Of a stretch of 64,000 bases of DNA, positions 31,695 through 41,845 are shown in pieces. The translations under genes were made by a program, and so were the position numbers. The notes beneath the pieces were generated by a model. It had not been told where the DNA came from and ran no database searches. It saw only the letters and a list, made by a program, of their open reading frames with translations. The DNA comes from Nevskia ramosa DSM 11499 (GTDB lineage: Bacteria; Pseudomonadota; Gammaproteobacteria; Nevskiales; Nevskiaceae). The stretch covers positions 310,001-374,000 of the forward strand of contig NZ_ATVI01000008.1 of assembly GCF_000420645.1 (NCBI RefSeq), written 5' to 3'. Each line of letters begins with the position of its first letter. The first letter of the stretch is position 1.

Positions 31695-33008
31695 ATGAAC
31701 CTGTCTGCCGACTCAATCCTGCTCGACCTGAGCGACGTCTGCCAGCACTACGAGAAGGGCCGCGACACCGCGCTGGTGGTGCTCGACAAGGTCGATCTGC
31801 GCCTGCGGCGCGGCGAGATCGTCGGCTTGCTCGGCCGTTCCGGCTCCGGCAAATCGACCCTGCTGCGGATCGCGGCGGGCCTGATCCGTCCGAGCAGCGG
31901 CCGCGTGCAATGCAATGGCCGGCCGATCACCGGGCCGGTCAGCGAAGTTGCGATGGTGTTCCAGAGCTTCGCGCTGTTTCCGTGGCTCACCGTGCTCGAG
32001 AACGTCGAGCTGGGGCTGGAAGCGCTGGGCATCGATCCGGCCGCGCGCCACAAGCGCAGCCTCGCGGCGATTCAGCTGATCGGCTTGCGCGGCTTCGAAT
32101 CGGCCTATCCGCGCGAACTGTCCGGCGGCATGCGCCAGCGGGTCGGCTTTGCCCGGGCGCTGGTCGTCCATCCGCAGATCCTGCTGATGGACGAGCCGTT
32201 CTCGGCACTCGACGTGCTGACCGCCGAAACCCTGCGCACCGATCTGCTCGATCTCTGGGGCGAGGGCCAGCTGCCGATCAAGTCGATCCTGATGGTCACC
32301 CACAACATCGAGGAAGCGGTGCTGATGTGCGATCGCATCCTGATCTTCTCGTCCAACCCCGGCCGGGTCATCGGCGAGATCACCGTGTCGCTGCCGCAGC
32401 CGCGCAGCCGCCAGGACCCGAGCTTCCGTCGCCTGGTCGACGACATCTACACGCGGATGACCGCGCGCAGCGATGCCCGCAGCAACACCCGCAGCGAACT
32501 GTTCCCGGGCACCGGCATCGGCACCGTGCTGCCGCAGATTTCCACCAACCTGCTGTCAGGCTTCATCGAGGCACTGGCGGCGGCGCCGTACAGCGGTCGT
32601 GCGGATCTGCCGGCGCTCGCCGAAGCGCTGCAGATGCCCTCCGATGAATTGCTGCCGATTGCCGAAACCCTGCAACTGCTGCGCTTCGCCGAGCTGGCCG
32701 AAGGCGACATCGCGCTCAGCGAGCGCGGCCAGCGCTTCGCGGTCGGCGATCCGCAGGTGCGGCAGCAGTTGTTCAGGGAGCATCTGATCAGCTACGTCGC
32801 GCTGGCCGCACATATCCATCGCGTGCTCGACGATCGGCCCAGCCATGTCGCGCCGGCGCTGCGCTTTCAGGAAGAGCTGCAGGACTACATGTCGGCCAAG
32901 TTTGCCGATACCACCCTGAAAGCGGTCATCGGCTGGGCGCGCTACGCCAACCTCTTCGACTACGACGAGCAGACCGAGATGTTTGCGCTGGAGTCGGTGA
33001 CGACCTAG
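31695..33008 (+). CDS. ABC transporter ATPase with C-terminal AAA-associated domain
   Basis: A 437-residue protein. Residues 1-250 are an ABC ATPase of the nitrate/taurine class, with Walker A GRSGSGKST, signature LSGGMRQRVGFARAL, Walker B ILLMDEP and the H-loop (VTHNIEE). Residues about 280-437 form an extra helical domain (AAA-associated type) found on partners of duplicated permeases; it may sense a ligand. It starts 9 nt after the permease stop, and the two form one transporter. Confidence 0.9.
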   Translation: MNLSADSILLDLSDVCQHYEKGRDTALVVLDKVDLRLRRGEIVGLLGRSGSGKSTLLRIAAGLIRPSSGRVQCNGRPITGPVSEVAMVFQSFALFPWLTVLENVELGLEALGIDPAARHKRSLAAIQLIGLRGFESAYPRELSGGMRQRVGFARALVVHPQILLMDEPFSALDVLTAETLRTDLLDLWGEGQLPIKSILMVTHNIEEAVLMCDRILIFSSNPGRVIGEITVSLPQPRSRQDPSFRRLVDDIYTRMTARSDARSNTRSELFPGTGIGTVLPQISTNLLSGFIEALAAAPYSGRADLPALAEALQMPSDELLPIAETLQLLRFAELAEGDIALSERGQRFAVGDPQVRQQLFREHLISYVALAAHIHRVLDDRPSHVAPALRFQEELQDYMSAKFADTTLKAVIGWARYANLFDYDEQTEMFALESVTT

Positions 33009-33011
33009 CGG

Positions 33012-34517
33012 TCACTTTTCGCCGCGCCAGCCGCGCAGCCGCCAGACGTGAAAATCGAGCGCGTAGTCGCTATGAATCTGGATGTGGATCGGCTCGATCT
33101 CGGTGATCTCTTCGAAGCGGCCGGCGGTGTTGTCGGGCAGTGCCGCTTCGCGTGACACGAAGACGAAGTCGCGGCCTTCGAGCCCGGTCATCGTTGTCGA
33201 CATCGCGTAGTAGTCGTCGGCCTTGTGCGCCGGGTTCCACTTGAGCACCGCGGCGCCTGCCGGGCCGGCGTAGTAGCGCGCTTCGGCAATCAGATCGCGA
33301 GCATCGCCGAGCAGGATGCTGCCCGGAACTGCCGCCTGCCGTGCGGCCAGCGCTTCGCCGTACTCGCGCCACCCACGGACGCGCTTGTTCAGCACGTCGT
33401 TCTTCCGATTCAGTTCGATGCCGGCGACCTGCGCCAGCGCATCGAAGTGATAAGCGATGACGGTGACGATCAGGTTCAGCGCCAGTGCCGCGATCAGCAG
33501 CTTCATCCGCTGCGTCTCGACCAGCCTGGCAACGACGAAGATGGTGCCACCGACATAGGCCATCGCCGCCCAGTTGGCATTGGCGCGGCCGATCAGCGAT
33601 TGCGCGGTGATCGCGCCGAGAAACGGCAACGCGAAGCAGGCGAGCAGGCGATAGCGCTCGTCCCGTATCCAGCCGCGCACCGCCGCGAGCTGCACCAGCC
33701 AGGCGATGAACAGCACCGGGCCGAGAATGCCGAGCTGGCCGGCGATGAAGTCGCCGAAGGATTTCCAGTTCAGGCCGTGCTGCCCGCCGCCTTCGAGGCC
33801 GGAAATCTGCGCCGTGTGCCCCAAGGTCGGCCAGCCGTTCTGCGCGTTCCAGATCAGGTTCGGCGCGAATACCAGCGCGGCGAGCGCTGCGGTGACGTAG
33901 AGCTTGGGGCTGCGGAAATACCGGCGCAGCCCTGGCGTGATCGCCAGATGCAGCAGCACTGAGATGGCGAAGATCGCCATCGTGTACTTGGTCAGCAGAC
34001 CGAGGCCGCTGGCGATGCCGGCGACCAGCCACCAGCCCCAGGCATCGCTGTCGAGCGCTTTCAGATAGGCCATGAGTGCTGCCGCCCAGCACAGGAACAG
34101 CGGCACGTCGGTGGAGATGATGACGCTCGACAGCGCCACGCCGGGCAGGGTGATGAAGACGATTGCCGCCCAGAACGCGGTACGGGCATCGAACAGCCGC
34201 CGGGTGATCGCCCAGATCAGCACGGTGGTGAATGGGTACAGCAGCAGCGCGCCGGACTTCACGCAGAGTTCGCCGTCACCGCAGACCGACGTGGTCGCCG
34301 CGATCACCGCCGCGATCATCGGCGGCTTCGAGAAATAACCCCAGGCCAGCGCCTGCGACCAGGTCCAGTACTGCGCTTCATCGACATACAGATCGAGGCC
34401 GCTGGCGGCGATCGCCAGCGCGCGCCAGGCGGTCAGCAGGGCGATGATCGCGAACAAGGGCAGCAGGCCGCTGCGGTCGTCGGGACGGGCGGGCAGCGGG
34501 ATCGGGGAAGCGGCCAA
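33012..34517 (-). CDS. GT39/ArnT-like membrane glycosyltransferase
   Basis: A 501-residue integral membrane protein with roughly ten hydrophobic segments in the first 400 residues and a soluble C-terminal region. LYVDEAQYWTWSQ near residue 43 and the following FSKPPM are the acidic loop of dolichyl/undecaprenyl-phosphate-sugar transferases (PMT_2 family). It likely moves a sugar from a lipid carrier to lipid A or a protein outside the inner membrane. The start codon appears to be TTG. It ends 3 nt from the ABC ATPase gene on the other strand, with no terminator seen. Confidence 0.8.
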   Translation of the reverse strand: MAASPIPLPARPDDRSGLLPLFAIIALLTAWRALAIAASGLDLYVDEAQYWTWSQALAWGYFSKPPMIAAVIAATTSVCGDGELCVKSGALLLYPFTTVLIWAITRRLFDARTAFWAAIVFITLPGVALSSVIISTDVPLFLCWAAALMAYLKALDSDAWGWWLVAGIASGLGLLTKYTMAIFAISVLLHLAITPGLRRYFRSPKLYVTAALAALVFAPNLIWNAQNGWPTLGHTAQISGLEGGGQHGLNWKSFGDFIAGQLGILGPVLFIAWLVQLAAVRGWIRDERYRLLACFALPFLGAITAQSLIGRANANWAAMAYVGGTIFVVARLVETQRMKLLIAALALNLIVTVIAYHFDALAQVAGIELNRKNDVLNKRVRGWREYGEALAARQAAVPGSILLGDARDLIAEARYYAGPAGAAVLKWNPAHKADDYYAMSTTMTGLEGRDFVFVSREAALPDNTAGRFEEITEIEPIHIQIHSDYALDFHVWRLRGWRGEK

Positions 34518-34648
34518 GGCGGGTTCGGCTCAGATGAAGTGCGGGGCATTCTAGCGAGGCGCTGTGGTCTAATTCGCGCCATGACCCTGATTGACCTTGT
34601 TTGGCAGCCAAAGGCCGCCACGTCTGCCGTACCCGCCATCAACGCTGG

Positions 34649-35908
34649 ATGGCCATCGTGATCGGTGACCGCTACGAACTGCTGCTTGGCCTGCGCTACA
34701 CCCGCGCCAAGCGCCGCAACCACTTCATCTCCTTCATCTCGCTGGCCTCGATGCTCGGCATCGGCCTCGGCGTGGCGACGCTGATCGTGGTGCTGTCGGT
34801 GATGAACGGCTTCGAGAGCGAGCTGCGCAGCCGCATTCTCGGCATGGCTTCGCACGCGACGATTTCCGGTAACAGTGAAGGCCTGCCGGACTGGAGTGGT
34901 GTGGCCGCGATGGCCTCGCAGAACCCGGATGTCGCGGCCACCGCGCCATACATCGAAGGCGAGGCGCTGGTGAAGGTCGGCAGCGAAATCTCCGGCACGG
35001 TGATCCGCGGCGTGCTGCCCGGTGAGGAAGCCAAGGTCTCCGAGATCGGCAAGCACATGGCCAGCGGCGCGCTCGACGATCTGAAGGGCGGCGACTACAA
35101 CATCGTGCTCGGCTACGAACTGGCGCAGCAGCTCAATGTGGCGGTCGGCGACAAGGTCGACCTGATGATTCCGCAGCTCAGCGTCACTCCGGCCGGCGTG
35201 CTGCCGCGCTTCCGGCGCTTCAATGTCGTCGGCGTGTTCCGCATAGGCATGTACGAGTTCGATCGCGGCCTGGTGCTGGTCCATCTCGACGATGCCGCCG
35301 CGCTCTACCGGATGGGCAGCAACGTCACCGGCGTGCGCCTGAAGCTGAACGATCTGTTCCAGGCGCCGCGAGTCGCCCGCGAGATCGCCCAGATGACGCC
35401 CGGCGCCTACTTCGTTTCGGACTGGACCCGCAGCCACGCCAACTTCTTCCGCGCCGTGGCCACCGAAAAGACCGTGATGTTCCTGATCCTGTCGCTGCTG
35501 GTGGGGATTGCCGCGTTCAACATCGTGTCGACCCTGGTGATGGTGGTGCAGGACAAGCAGGCCGACATCGCGATCCTGCGCACCCTGGGTGCGACGCCGC
35601 GCTCGATCATGGCGGTGTTCATGGTCCAGGGCTCGGTGATCGGCGTGATCGGCACCATCATCGGCGTCAGCCTCGGCGTGCTGCTGGCGCTCAATGTGCA
35701 GACGCTCGTTCCGCTGCTGGAAGCGGCAACCGGCCGCCAGTTCCTGTCACCGGACATCTACTACATCAGCGATCTGCCCTCGGACCTGAAGCTGGCCGAC
35801 GTGCTGCAGATCAGCCTGCTGTCGCTGGCGCTCGGGCTGGTGTCGACGCTCTATCCGGCCTGGCGGGCTTCGCGGGTGCAGCCTGCTGAAGCTTTGAGGT
35901 ACGAATGA
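34649..35908 (+). CDS. Lipoprotein-releasing ABC transporter permease, LolC/LolE family
   Basis: A 419-residue inner-membrane protein with the family layout: one helix near the N-terminus ([19 protein letters not shown]), a large periplasmic domain (about 70-265) and three C-terminal helices, followed by the ending [18 protein letters not shown]. Together with LolD it extracts mature lipoproteins from the inner membrane and hands them to LolA. ATG at 34649 is chosen; the frame is open from 34601. Only one LolC/E gene is present, so it may act as a homodimer (LolF-like). Confidence 0.93.
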   Translation: MAIVIGDRYELLLGLRYTRAKRRNHFISFISLASMLGIGLGVATLIVVLSVMNGFESELRSRILGMASHATISGNSEGLPDWSGVAAMASQNPDVAATAPYIEGEALVKVGSEISGTVIRGVLPGEEAKVSEIGKHMASGALDDLKGGDYNIVLGYELAQQLNVAVGDKVDLMIPQLSVTPAGVLPRFRRFNVVGVFRIGMYEFDRGLVLVHLDDAAALYRMGSNVTGVRLKLNDLFQAPRVAREIAQMTPGAYFVSDWTRSHANFFRAVATEKTVMFLILSLLVGIAAFNIVSTLVMVVQDKQADIAILRTLGATPRSIMAVFMVQGSVIGVIGTIIGVSLGVLLALNVQTLVPLLEAATGRQFLSPDIYYISDLPSDLKLADVLQISLLSLALGLVSTLYPAWRASRVQPAEALRYE

Positions 35909-36014
35909 ATCCGCGAGCCACCGAGCAGGAGGCCCCGCGGCTTCATCGCGGGGATACGAGCAAGGCGAGACGGAGCGCCAAGGTGCACGAGCTAGCCATG
36001 AGTGGAGATTCAGC

Positions 36015-36726
<712 letters not shown>

Positions 36727-36743
<17 letters not shown>

Positions 36744-39126
36744 GTCTGGATGGGCGGTTGCGTCCCGAAGCCTGGGACGCAGGTTTTCGCCTGTTCCGCT
36801 GGTCTTTGCGTTCACCCTCGGCGCGCTGGCGCTGCTGCAACTGCCGACGTTGCCGCCGCTGTGGCTCTGGCTGCTGCCGCTGACGGCCGCCTTGTTTCGC
36901 ACGCGATGGCGTGGGCTGCTGCTGGCCTTCACGATCGGTGCGGCGCTGACCGCGCAACGTGCATCGGAGCTGATCGACCAGCGCTGGCCTGTGTCGCGCT
37001 ACGGCGAAGTGATGACCGTCGAAGGCATCGTCGCCAGCCTGCCGCAGGCCAGCAGCACCGCCACGTCCGATGGCGGCGACAAACCGGGCGATGAAGCGGC
37101 CGACAGCCTCAGAACCTGGCGCTTCCGCTTCGATCCCCTGAGTACGCCGCGCGCGGCTGATCTGCCCGAACACATTCGTGCCGCCTGGTATCGCAGCCGC
37201 GAGACCCTGCGCGGCGGCGAATGCTGGCGACTGACGCTGAGCCTGCGCACGCCGCACGGCAGCCGCAATCCGGGTGGCTTCGATTACGAAGGCTGGCTGT
37301 TCCGCCAAGGCATCGGGGCGACTGCGACGGTGCGCAGCGGCGAGCGCTGCGAAACCAGCAGTGCTCATGCGCTACTGAAATTTCGGCAAGGCTTTGCCGA
37401 TCGGCTCGCGGCGTGGCTGCCGGGACATCCGGCGCTGCCGATGGTCGCGGCCCTGACGCTGGGCGATACCTCGGGGCTCGACGAGGATGATTGGCAGGCG
37501 TTCCGACTGACCGGCACCACGCACCTGGTGGCAATCTCCGGCTTCAATGTCGCGATCGTCGCCGGCGTGATGTTCTGGCTGATCCGCTGGTTGTGGAGCC
37601 GCTCGGTCTTCTTGAGTCAGCGCCTGCCGGCGCCGCGCGCAGCGCTGCTCGCTTCGGTGATCGCCGCCTTGCTGTATGCGCTGCTCGCCGGCTTCGAGCC
37701 GCCGGTGCAGCGCGCTGCCTGGATGCTCGGCCTGCTGGTGCTGGCCGGCTGGTGGGGCGGGCTCGGCCAGCCGTCGCGAGCGCTGGCGCTGGCCTGGGCG
37801 GTGATCGTCGCGAGCGATCCGCTGAGCCTGCTGTCGCCCGGCCTGTGGCTGTCGTTCTCGGCGGTTGCGGCGATCTTCTATGTCAGCGGCGGGCGGCTGG
37901 CGCCAGTCAATGGCTGGCGCGCGGCGCTGAGCATCCAGCTGATGCTCAGCGTCATGCTGGCGCCGTTGACCCTGTACTGGTTCCAGGGCACCAGCCTGAC
38001 CGGGCCGCTGGTCAATCTGATCGCCGTGCCGGCCGCGGCCTTGCTGACGCCGGCGCTGCTGCTCGCCTTGCTGCTTGCCGCTGTGGTGCCGGTGCTCGGC
38101 CTGCCCTTGCTGCAGCGGGTCGCCGATGTCCTGGCGCTGGCGCAGGACGGCCTGCTGTGGATCGCCGAACAGACGCCGCAAGCCTGGCTGGCGGCGAGCC
38201 CGGAACCGGCGGCGCTGCTGCTGGCCTTGATCGGCGCGATCGCACTGTTCGCGCCGGCCGGTTTGCCGACCCGAGTCTTCGGCCTGCTGGCGCTGTCCGC
38301 GCTTGCCTTGCCGTCGGCGCGCAATGTCGACAACGGCTTCCGGATGACCGTGCTCGATGTTGGCCAGGGCCTCGCCGTGGCCGTGCAGACGGCCCGACAC
38401 ACGCTGCTGTTCGACGCCGGTCCGGCCTGGCCCGGCAGCTTCGATGCCGGGCGCTCGGTGGTCGTGCCGTACCTGCTGCGCAGCGGCCTGCGGGGCATCG
38501 ATCGGCTGATCGTGTCGCACGGCGATCTCGATCATCGCGGCGGTGTGGCGGCCGTGGCTGCGGTCCTGCCGATCGCCAGCCGCAGCGGTTACGGCACCGA
38601 TACGCCCTGCCGGGCCCGCGAGCAATGGGACTGGGATGGCGTCAGCTTCGAACTGCTAGCCGGTCCCGAGGACGGCTTGTCGGACAACGACGGTTCCTGC
38701 GTGCTGCGCATCGCGCAAGGCAATCAGGCGGTGCTGCTGACCGGCGACATCGAAGCCAGGACCGAAGCGCGGCTGCTCGCGGAGCTGCCGGAAAAACTGC
38801 CGGCGACCGTGCTGGTCACGCCGCATCACGGCAGCCGGACTTCGTCGACGGCCGCGTTCCTCGACGCCGTGCAGCCGCAGCTGGCGATCCACAGCGCCGG
38901 CTGGCATCACCATTTCGGTCATCCGGCGCGCGTCGTCGTCGCACGCATGGCCGAGCGTGGCATCGCCCAGGTGGCGACCGGCGATCACGGCGCTTTGACT
39001 GTCGATATGAGCGGCGATCGTCTCGTCTGCGAACGCTATCGGCCGAACGCGCTGCGGCTGTGGTCGACGCCGGCCGACGAGGTCTGGCGCAGCGGCGTGC
39101 CTTCAAGCATCGGCCTCTGCCGATGA
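36727..39126 (+). CDS. comEC: ComEC/Rec2-family DNA uptake channel protein
   Basis: A 799-residue protein: an N-terminal OB-like region, a ComEC membrane domain with many helices ([20 protein letters not shown] is the family signature, near residue 260) and a C-terminal metallo-beta-lactamase-like domain with [10 protein letters not shown] and [10 protein letters not shown]. It is the inner-membrane channel for single-stranded DNA in natural transformation. The first start codon is a GTG at 36727 overlapping lolD; a slightly later start is possible. Confidence 0.9.
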
Positions 39127-39141
39127 CGCCGATGACGCCGA

Positions 39142-39636
39142 TCAAGCCGGCCAGCGGATCGCGCTGATCTCGACGTCCCGATCGCCTGCCGGCCGCTGCC
39201 ATAGCGCGACATCGCCGACCTGCAGCCCGATCAGTGCGCGCGCCAGCGGCGAAGTCCAGCTGATCAGGCCGGCGTCCGGATCGGCCTCGTCTTCGCCGAC
39301 GATCCGGTAGCGGCTTTCAAGATTGTCGTCGTCGAGCACGGTGACTTCAGCGCCGAAGGCGACCTTGCTGCCGTCGCGCGTCGCGCCGTTCACCAACTGC
39401 GCGGCAGCGATCCGCGCCTGCAGCCAGCGCAGTTCGCGATCGAGCCCGGCGCGGCGCTGGCGGCGGTCGGCGGCATCGGTGGCGATGGCCGCGATATCGG
39501 CTTCCACCGCATCGCGGCGCGCTTCGAGCAAGGCCAGCCCGCGCGGCGTGACGTAATTCGGATGCGGACTGAGCGGCAGTTCGGGCAGGTCTTCCGGCTC
39601 GTCACCATCGACCTCTCGGACATGGGCGCGGCTCAT
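39142..39636 (-). CDS. GreA/GreB-family transcription elongation factor
   Basis: A 164-residue protein. NYVTPRGLALLEARRDAVEAD starts the coiled-coil domain with its acidic tip (ADIAAIATDAAD), and FGAEVTVLDDDNLESRYRIVGEDEAD with ISWTSPLARALIGLQVGD is the C-terminal FKBP-like domain that docks on RNA polymerase. It resembles GreB more than GreA but has a longer acidic N-terminus. It rescues stalled polymerase by stimulating transcript cleavage. ATG at 39636 lies 10 nt after the upstream hydrolase gene. Confidence 0.88.
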   Translation of the reverse strand: MSRAHVREVDGDEPEDLPELPLSPHPNYVTPRGLALLEARRDAVEADIAAIATDAADRRQRRAGLDRELRWLQARIAAAQLVNGATRDGSKVAFGAEVTVLDDDNLESRYRIVGEDEADPDAGLISWTSPLARALIGLQVGDVALWQRPAGDRDVEISAIRWPA

Positions 39637-39646
39637 GGGGCGCGGG

Positions 39647-40441
39647 TCACTTGACGAGCTGCTCGCGCAGGAAGGCCAGGGTGCGGTCGAGCGCGGCGCG
39701 GGTCGGTTGGCCGGCTTCATCGATCAGGTGCGTGGTCAGCACGCTGTGCGGGTTGCCGAAGCCTTCCCGGTTGCCGTGACAGGCGTCGATCTCGATGCCT
39801 TCGAAGGCGTCACCGAATTCGCCGCGCAGGCGCTCGAAGCGTGAGGGCGAGCAGAGCGGATCGCCGTGGAAGCGCAGACCGAGGATGCGCGCGCCCTGCT
39901 GGTCGATCTTGTCGTGAGCGGCGGCCAGTTCCTTCGGCGAAACGTGCAGGGCATCGAGGCGGCCGGGCACCGGAATCGGCAGCGAAGGCTGCGACAGCAC
40001 CGGCGCGATCACTGGCGCATCGAGCATCATCGCCAGGCCGAAGTTGCCGGTCAGGCACATGCCGACTGCGCCGACGCCGGGCCCGCCGCAGGCTTCGTGG
40101 GCTTCACGCGCCAGTGCCCGCAGCCAGTCGACGATCGGGCTCGACTGATTCGCGGCCAGTACGCTGAATTCCTTGCTGATGCAGATCCGCAGCACCGAGC
40201 GGGTCAGATAGGGCAGCGTGATTGGCTGCAGCGGCGTACCGAACAACTGCGGCATCCAGACGCTGAAGCCGGCATCGGCCAAGGTCGTCGCGAACGTCGC
40301 AACCTGCGGCGTGATGCCGGGAATCTCGCTCATCACGATCACCGCCGGGCCGTGGCCGCGTCGGTAGACCGCGCGGGTTTCGCCGAGATGGCTGTGCGGG
40401 GCGAGGGTGAAGCCGGGAATCGTCGGGAGATGGTCGATCAT
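39647..40441 (-). CDS. Dienelactone hydrolase family protein
   Basis: A 264-residue alpha/beta hydrolase with the Cys nucleophile in GAVGMCLTGNFGL, an Asp/His triad partner region (FHGDPLCSPSRF and DACHGNREG) and VIVMSEIPGITP at the oxyanion side, all typical of dienelactone hydrolases. The substrate is unknown. It lies between a glutathione transferase gene (2 nt gap) and the gre gene, all on the minus strand. Confidence 0.87.
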   Translation of the reverse strand: MIDHLPTIPGFTLAPHSHLGETRAVYRRGHGPAVIVMSEIPGITPQVATFATTLADAGFSVWMPQLFGTPLQPITLPYLTRSVLRICISKEFSVLAANQSSPIVDWLRALAREAHEACGGPGVGAVGMCLTGNFGLAMMLDAPVIAPVLSQPSLPIPVPGRLDALHVSPKELAAAHDKIDQQGARILGLRFHGDPLCSPSRFERLRGEFGDAFEGIEIDACHGNREGFGNPHSVLTTHLIDEAGQPTRAALDRTLAFLREQLVK

Positions 40442-40443
40442 GG

Positions 40444-41115
40444 CTAGCGCATCAGTTGGTAGGGCCCGCCTTTCCCCAGCGCCGCCTGCCAGGCCTGTCT
40501 TGCCTTGATGCGGGCGAGGAAGCTGAGGATGTTCGGATAACCCTGGCTGGCGCCACCGCGGGCGGCGGCGGCTTCGAGCGGGAAGCTCATGATGATGTCG
40601 GCCGCGGTGAGTTCGTTGCCGGCGAACCAGCCGCTGTCGGCGAGCGCGGTTTCGATGCTGGTCAGATGCAGTTTCAGGCTCGGATCGAGATATCCCCGAC
40701 CGACGCCGTTGGCGATCGCTTTGGCGATCGGCCGGATCAGCCAGGGTGTCGGCGCGACGGTGGTCTTCGAGAAGATCAGCTTCATCACCAGCAGCGGCAT
40801 CAGCGAGCCTTCGGCGTAGTGCAGCCAGTAGCGGTAGCGGATGTACTCGGGCGTGCCCGCAGCCGGCACCAGCCGGCCGTTGCCGTGACGCTCGATGAGG
40901 TGCTCGATGATGGCGCCGGTTTCGGCGATCACCACGCCGTCATCGCTGATCACCGGCGACTTGCCGAGCGGATGCACGGCCTTCAGCTCGGGCGGGGCGA
41001 GCATGGTTTTCCTGTCGCGCTCGTAGCGCTTGACCGTGTAAGGCACGCCCAGTTCTTCGAGCAGCCACAGGATGCGCTGGGAACGCGAGTTTTCGAGGTG
41101 ATGGACGATGATCAT
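40444..41115 (-). CDS. Glutathione S-transferase family protein
   Basis: A 223-residue protein with a thioredoxin-like N-terminal domain (MIIVHHLENSRSQRILWLLEEL, and KSPVISDDGVVIAETGAII for glutathione binding) and a helical C-terminal domain (GNELTAADIIMSFPLEA). The catalytic residue is probably Ser10 or Ser12. It is the first gene of the GST-hydrolase-gre run, suggesting a detoxification role. Confidence 0.9.
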   Translation of the reverse strand: MIIVHHLENSRSQRILWLLEELGVPYTVKRYERDRKTMLAPPELKAVHPLGKSPVISDDGVVIAETGAIIEHLIERHGNGRLVPAAGTPEYIRYRYWLHYAEGSLMPLLVMKLIFSKTTVAPTPWLIRPIAKAIANGVGRGYLDPSLKLHLTSIETALADSGWFAGNELTAADIIMSFPLEAAAARGGASQGYPNILSFLARIKARQAWQAALGKGGPYQLMR

Positions 41116-41209
41116 GGGCAGCCGGCTCCGGTTTCAGTGCGGCTAGCCTAGCTGCATCCGTCGGCGGACGGTCGCGCATCCAAAGCAGGTACGACCCAGG
41201 TGAACACCG

Positions 41210-41833
41210 ATGAAACGCTTACTCCGAACGCTTGCCCCCGCTGCCTTGCTGTTTGTCGCGCTGCTGGCCGGCTGTGATGACGATGATCACCGGCGCCATC
41301 AGCCGACCTACGGCGATCACCATGATCCGGGCGATGGCGCGATCGGCCTCGATGGCGACACGGTGGTGATCGAAGCCGGTGGCCAGCCGGAGCTCGCGCG
41401 CGTCGGCCTCGATGGTGCGCTGAGCATCGGCGAGACCGGCATCGAAACCAGCCCCGAAGCGCGGACGGCGCTGAAGGCCTACAGCGCGGCGGCGGTGGCA
41501 ATGAAGACCCATGCGATCGCTTTCGGCCGCGCCGGTGTCGGCTTCGGCTTCGACACCTTGCGCGATGTCGTCGACGGCCTGATGGAGGGCCGCAAGGATG
41601 TCGGCAGCGAAGCACGCGAAGGCGCCGAGGTGCTGGTCGTCAGGGCACGCGATCTCTGCGGACGGATGGAAGCCGTGCAGGTGGCGCAACAGGCTGCGGC
41701 AGCAGCAGTACCGGCGTTTGCGCCGTATGCGGTGCTGGACGCTGCGCAGGTACGGGACTGCTTCGAAGGGATCGACAAGGAAGTCCGGGATCTTCACGAC
41801 AAGGCCGAGCCAGGGTCATCCGGCGGAGCCTGA
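41210..41833 (+). CDS. Lipoprotein of unknown function (DUF2884/YggN-like)
   Basis: A 207-residue lipoprotein with lipobox LLAGC (Cys22) followed by an acidic/His-rich stretch DDDDHRRH. The part GDTVVIEAGGQPELARVGLDG and the following helices recall DUF2884 (YggN) proteins, a weak match by eye. It converges on the histidine-kinase gene with a 12-nt gap. Function unknown. Confidence 0.6.
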   Translation: MKRLLRTLAPAALLFVALLAGCDDDDHRRHQPTYGDHHDPGDGAIGLDGDTVVIEAGGQPELARVGLDGALSIGETGIETSPEARTALKAYSAAAVAMKTHAIAFGRAGVGFGFDTLRDVVDGLMEGRKDVGSEAREGAEVLVVRARDLCGRMEAVQVAQQAAAAAVPAFAPYAVLDAAQVRDCFEGIDKEVRDLHDKAEPGSSGGA

Positions 41834-41845
41834 TCGCCGATCCGC

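Noticed and set aside
29937-33008. ABC transporter as a nitrate (NrtBCD) system under NasT
   Set aside because: The permease and ATPase are of the duplicated-permease anion type, no binding protein is present, and the upstream terminator lacks A1-G4 hexaloops.
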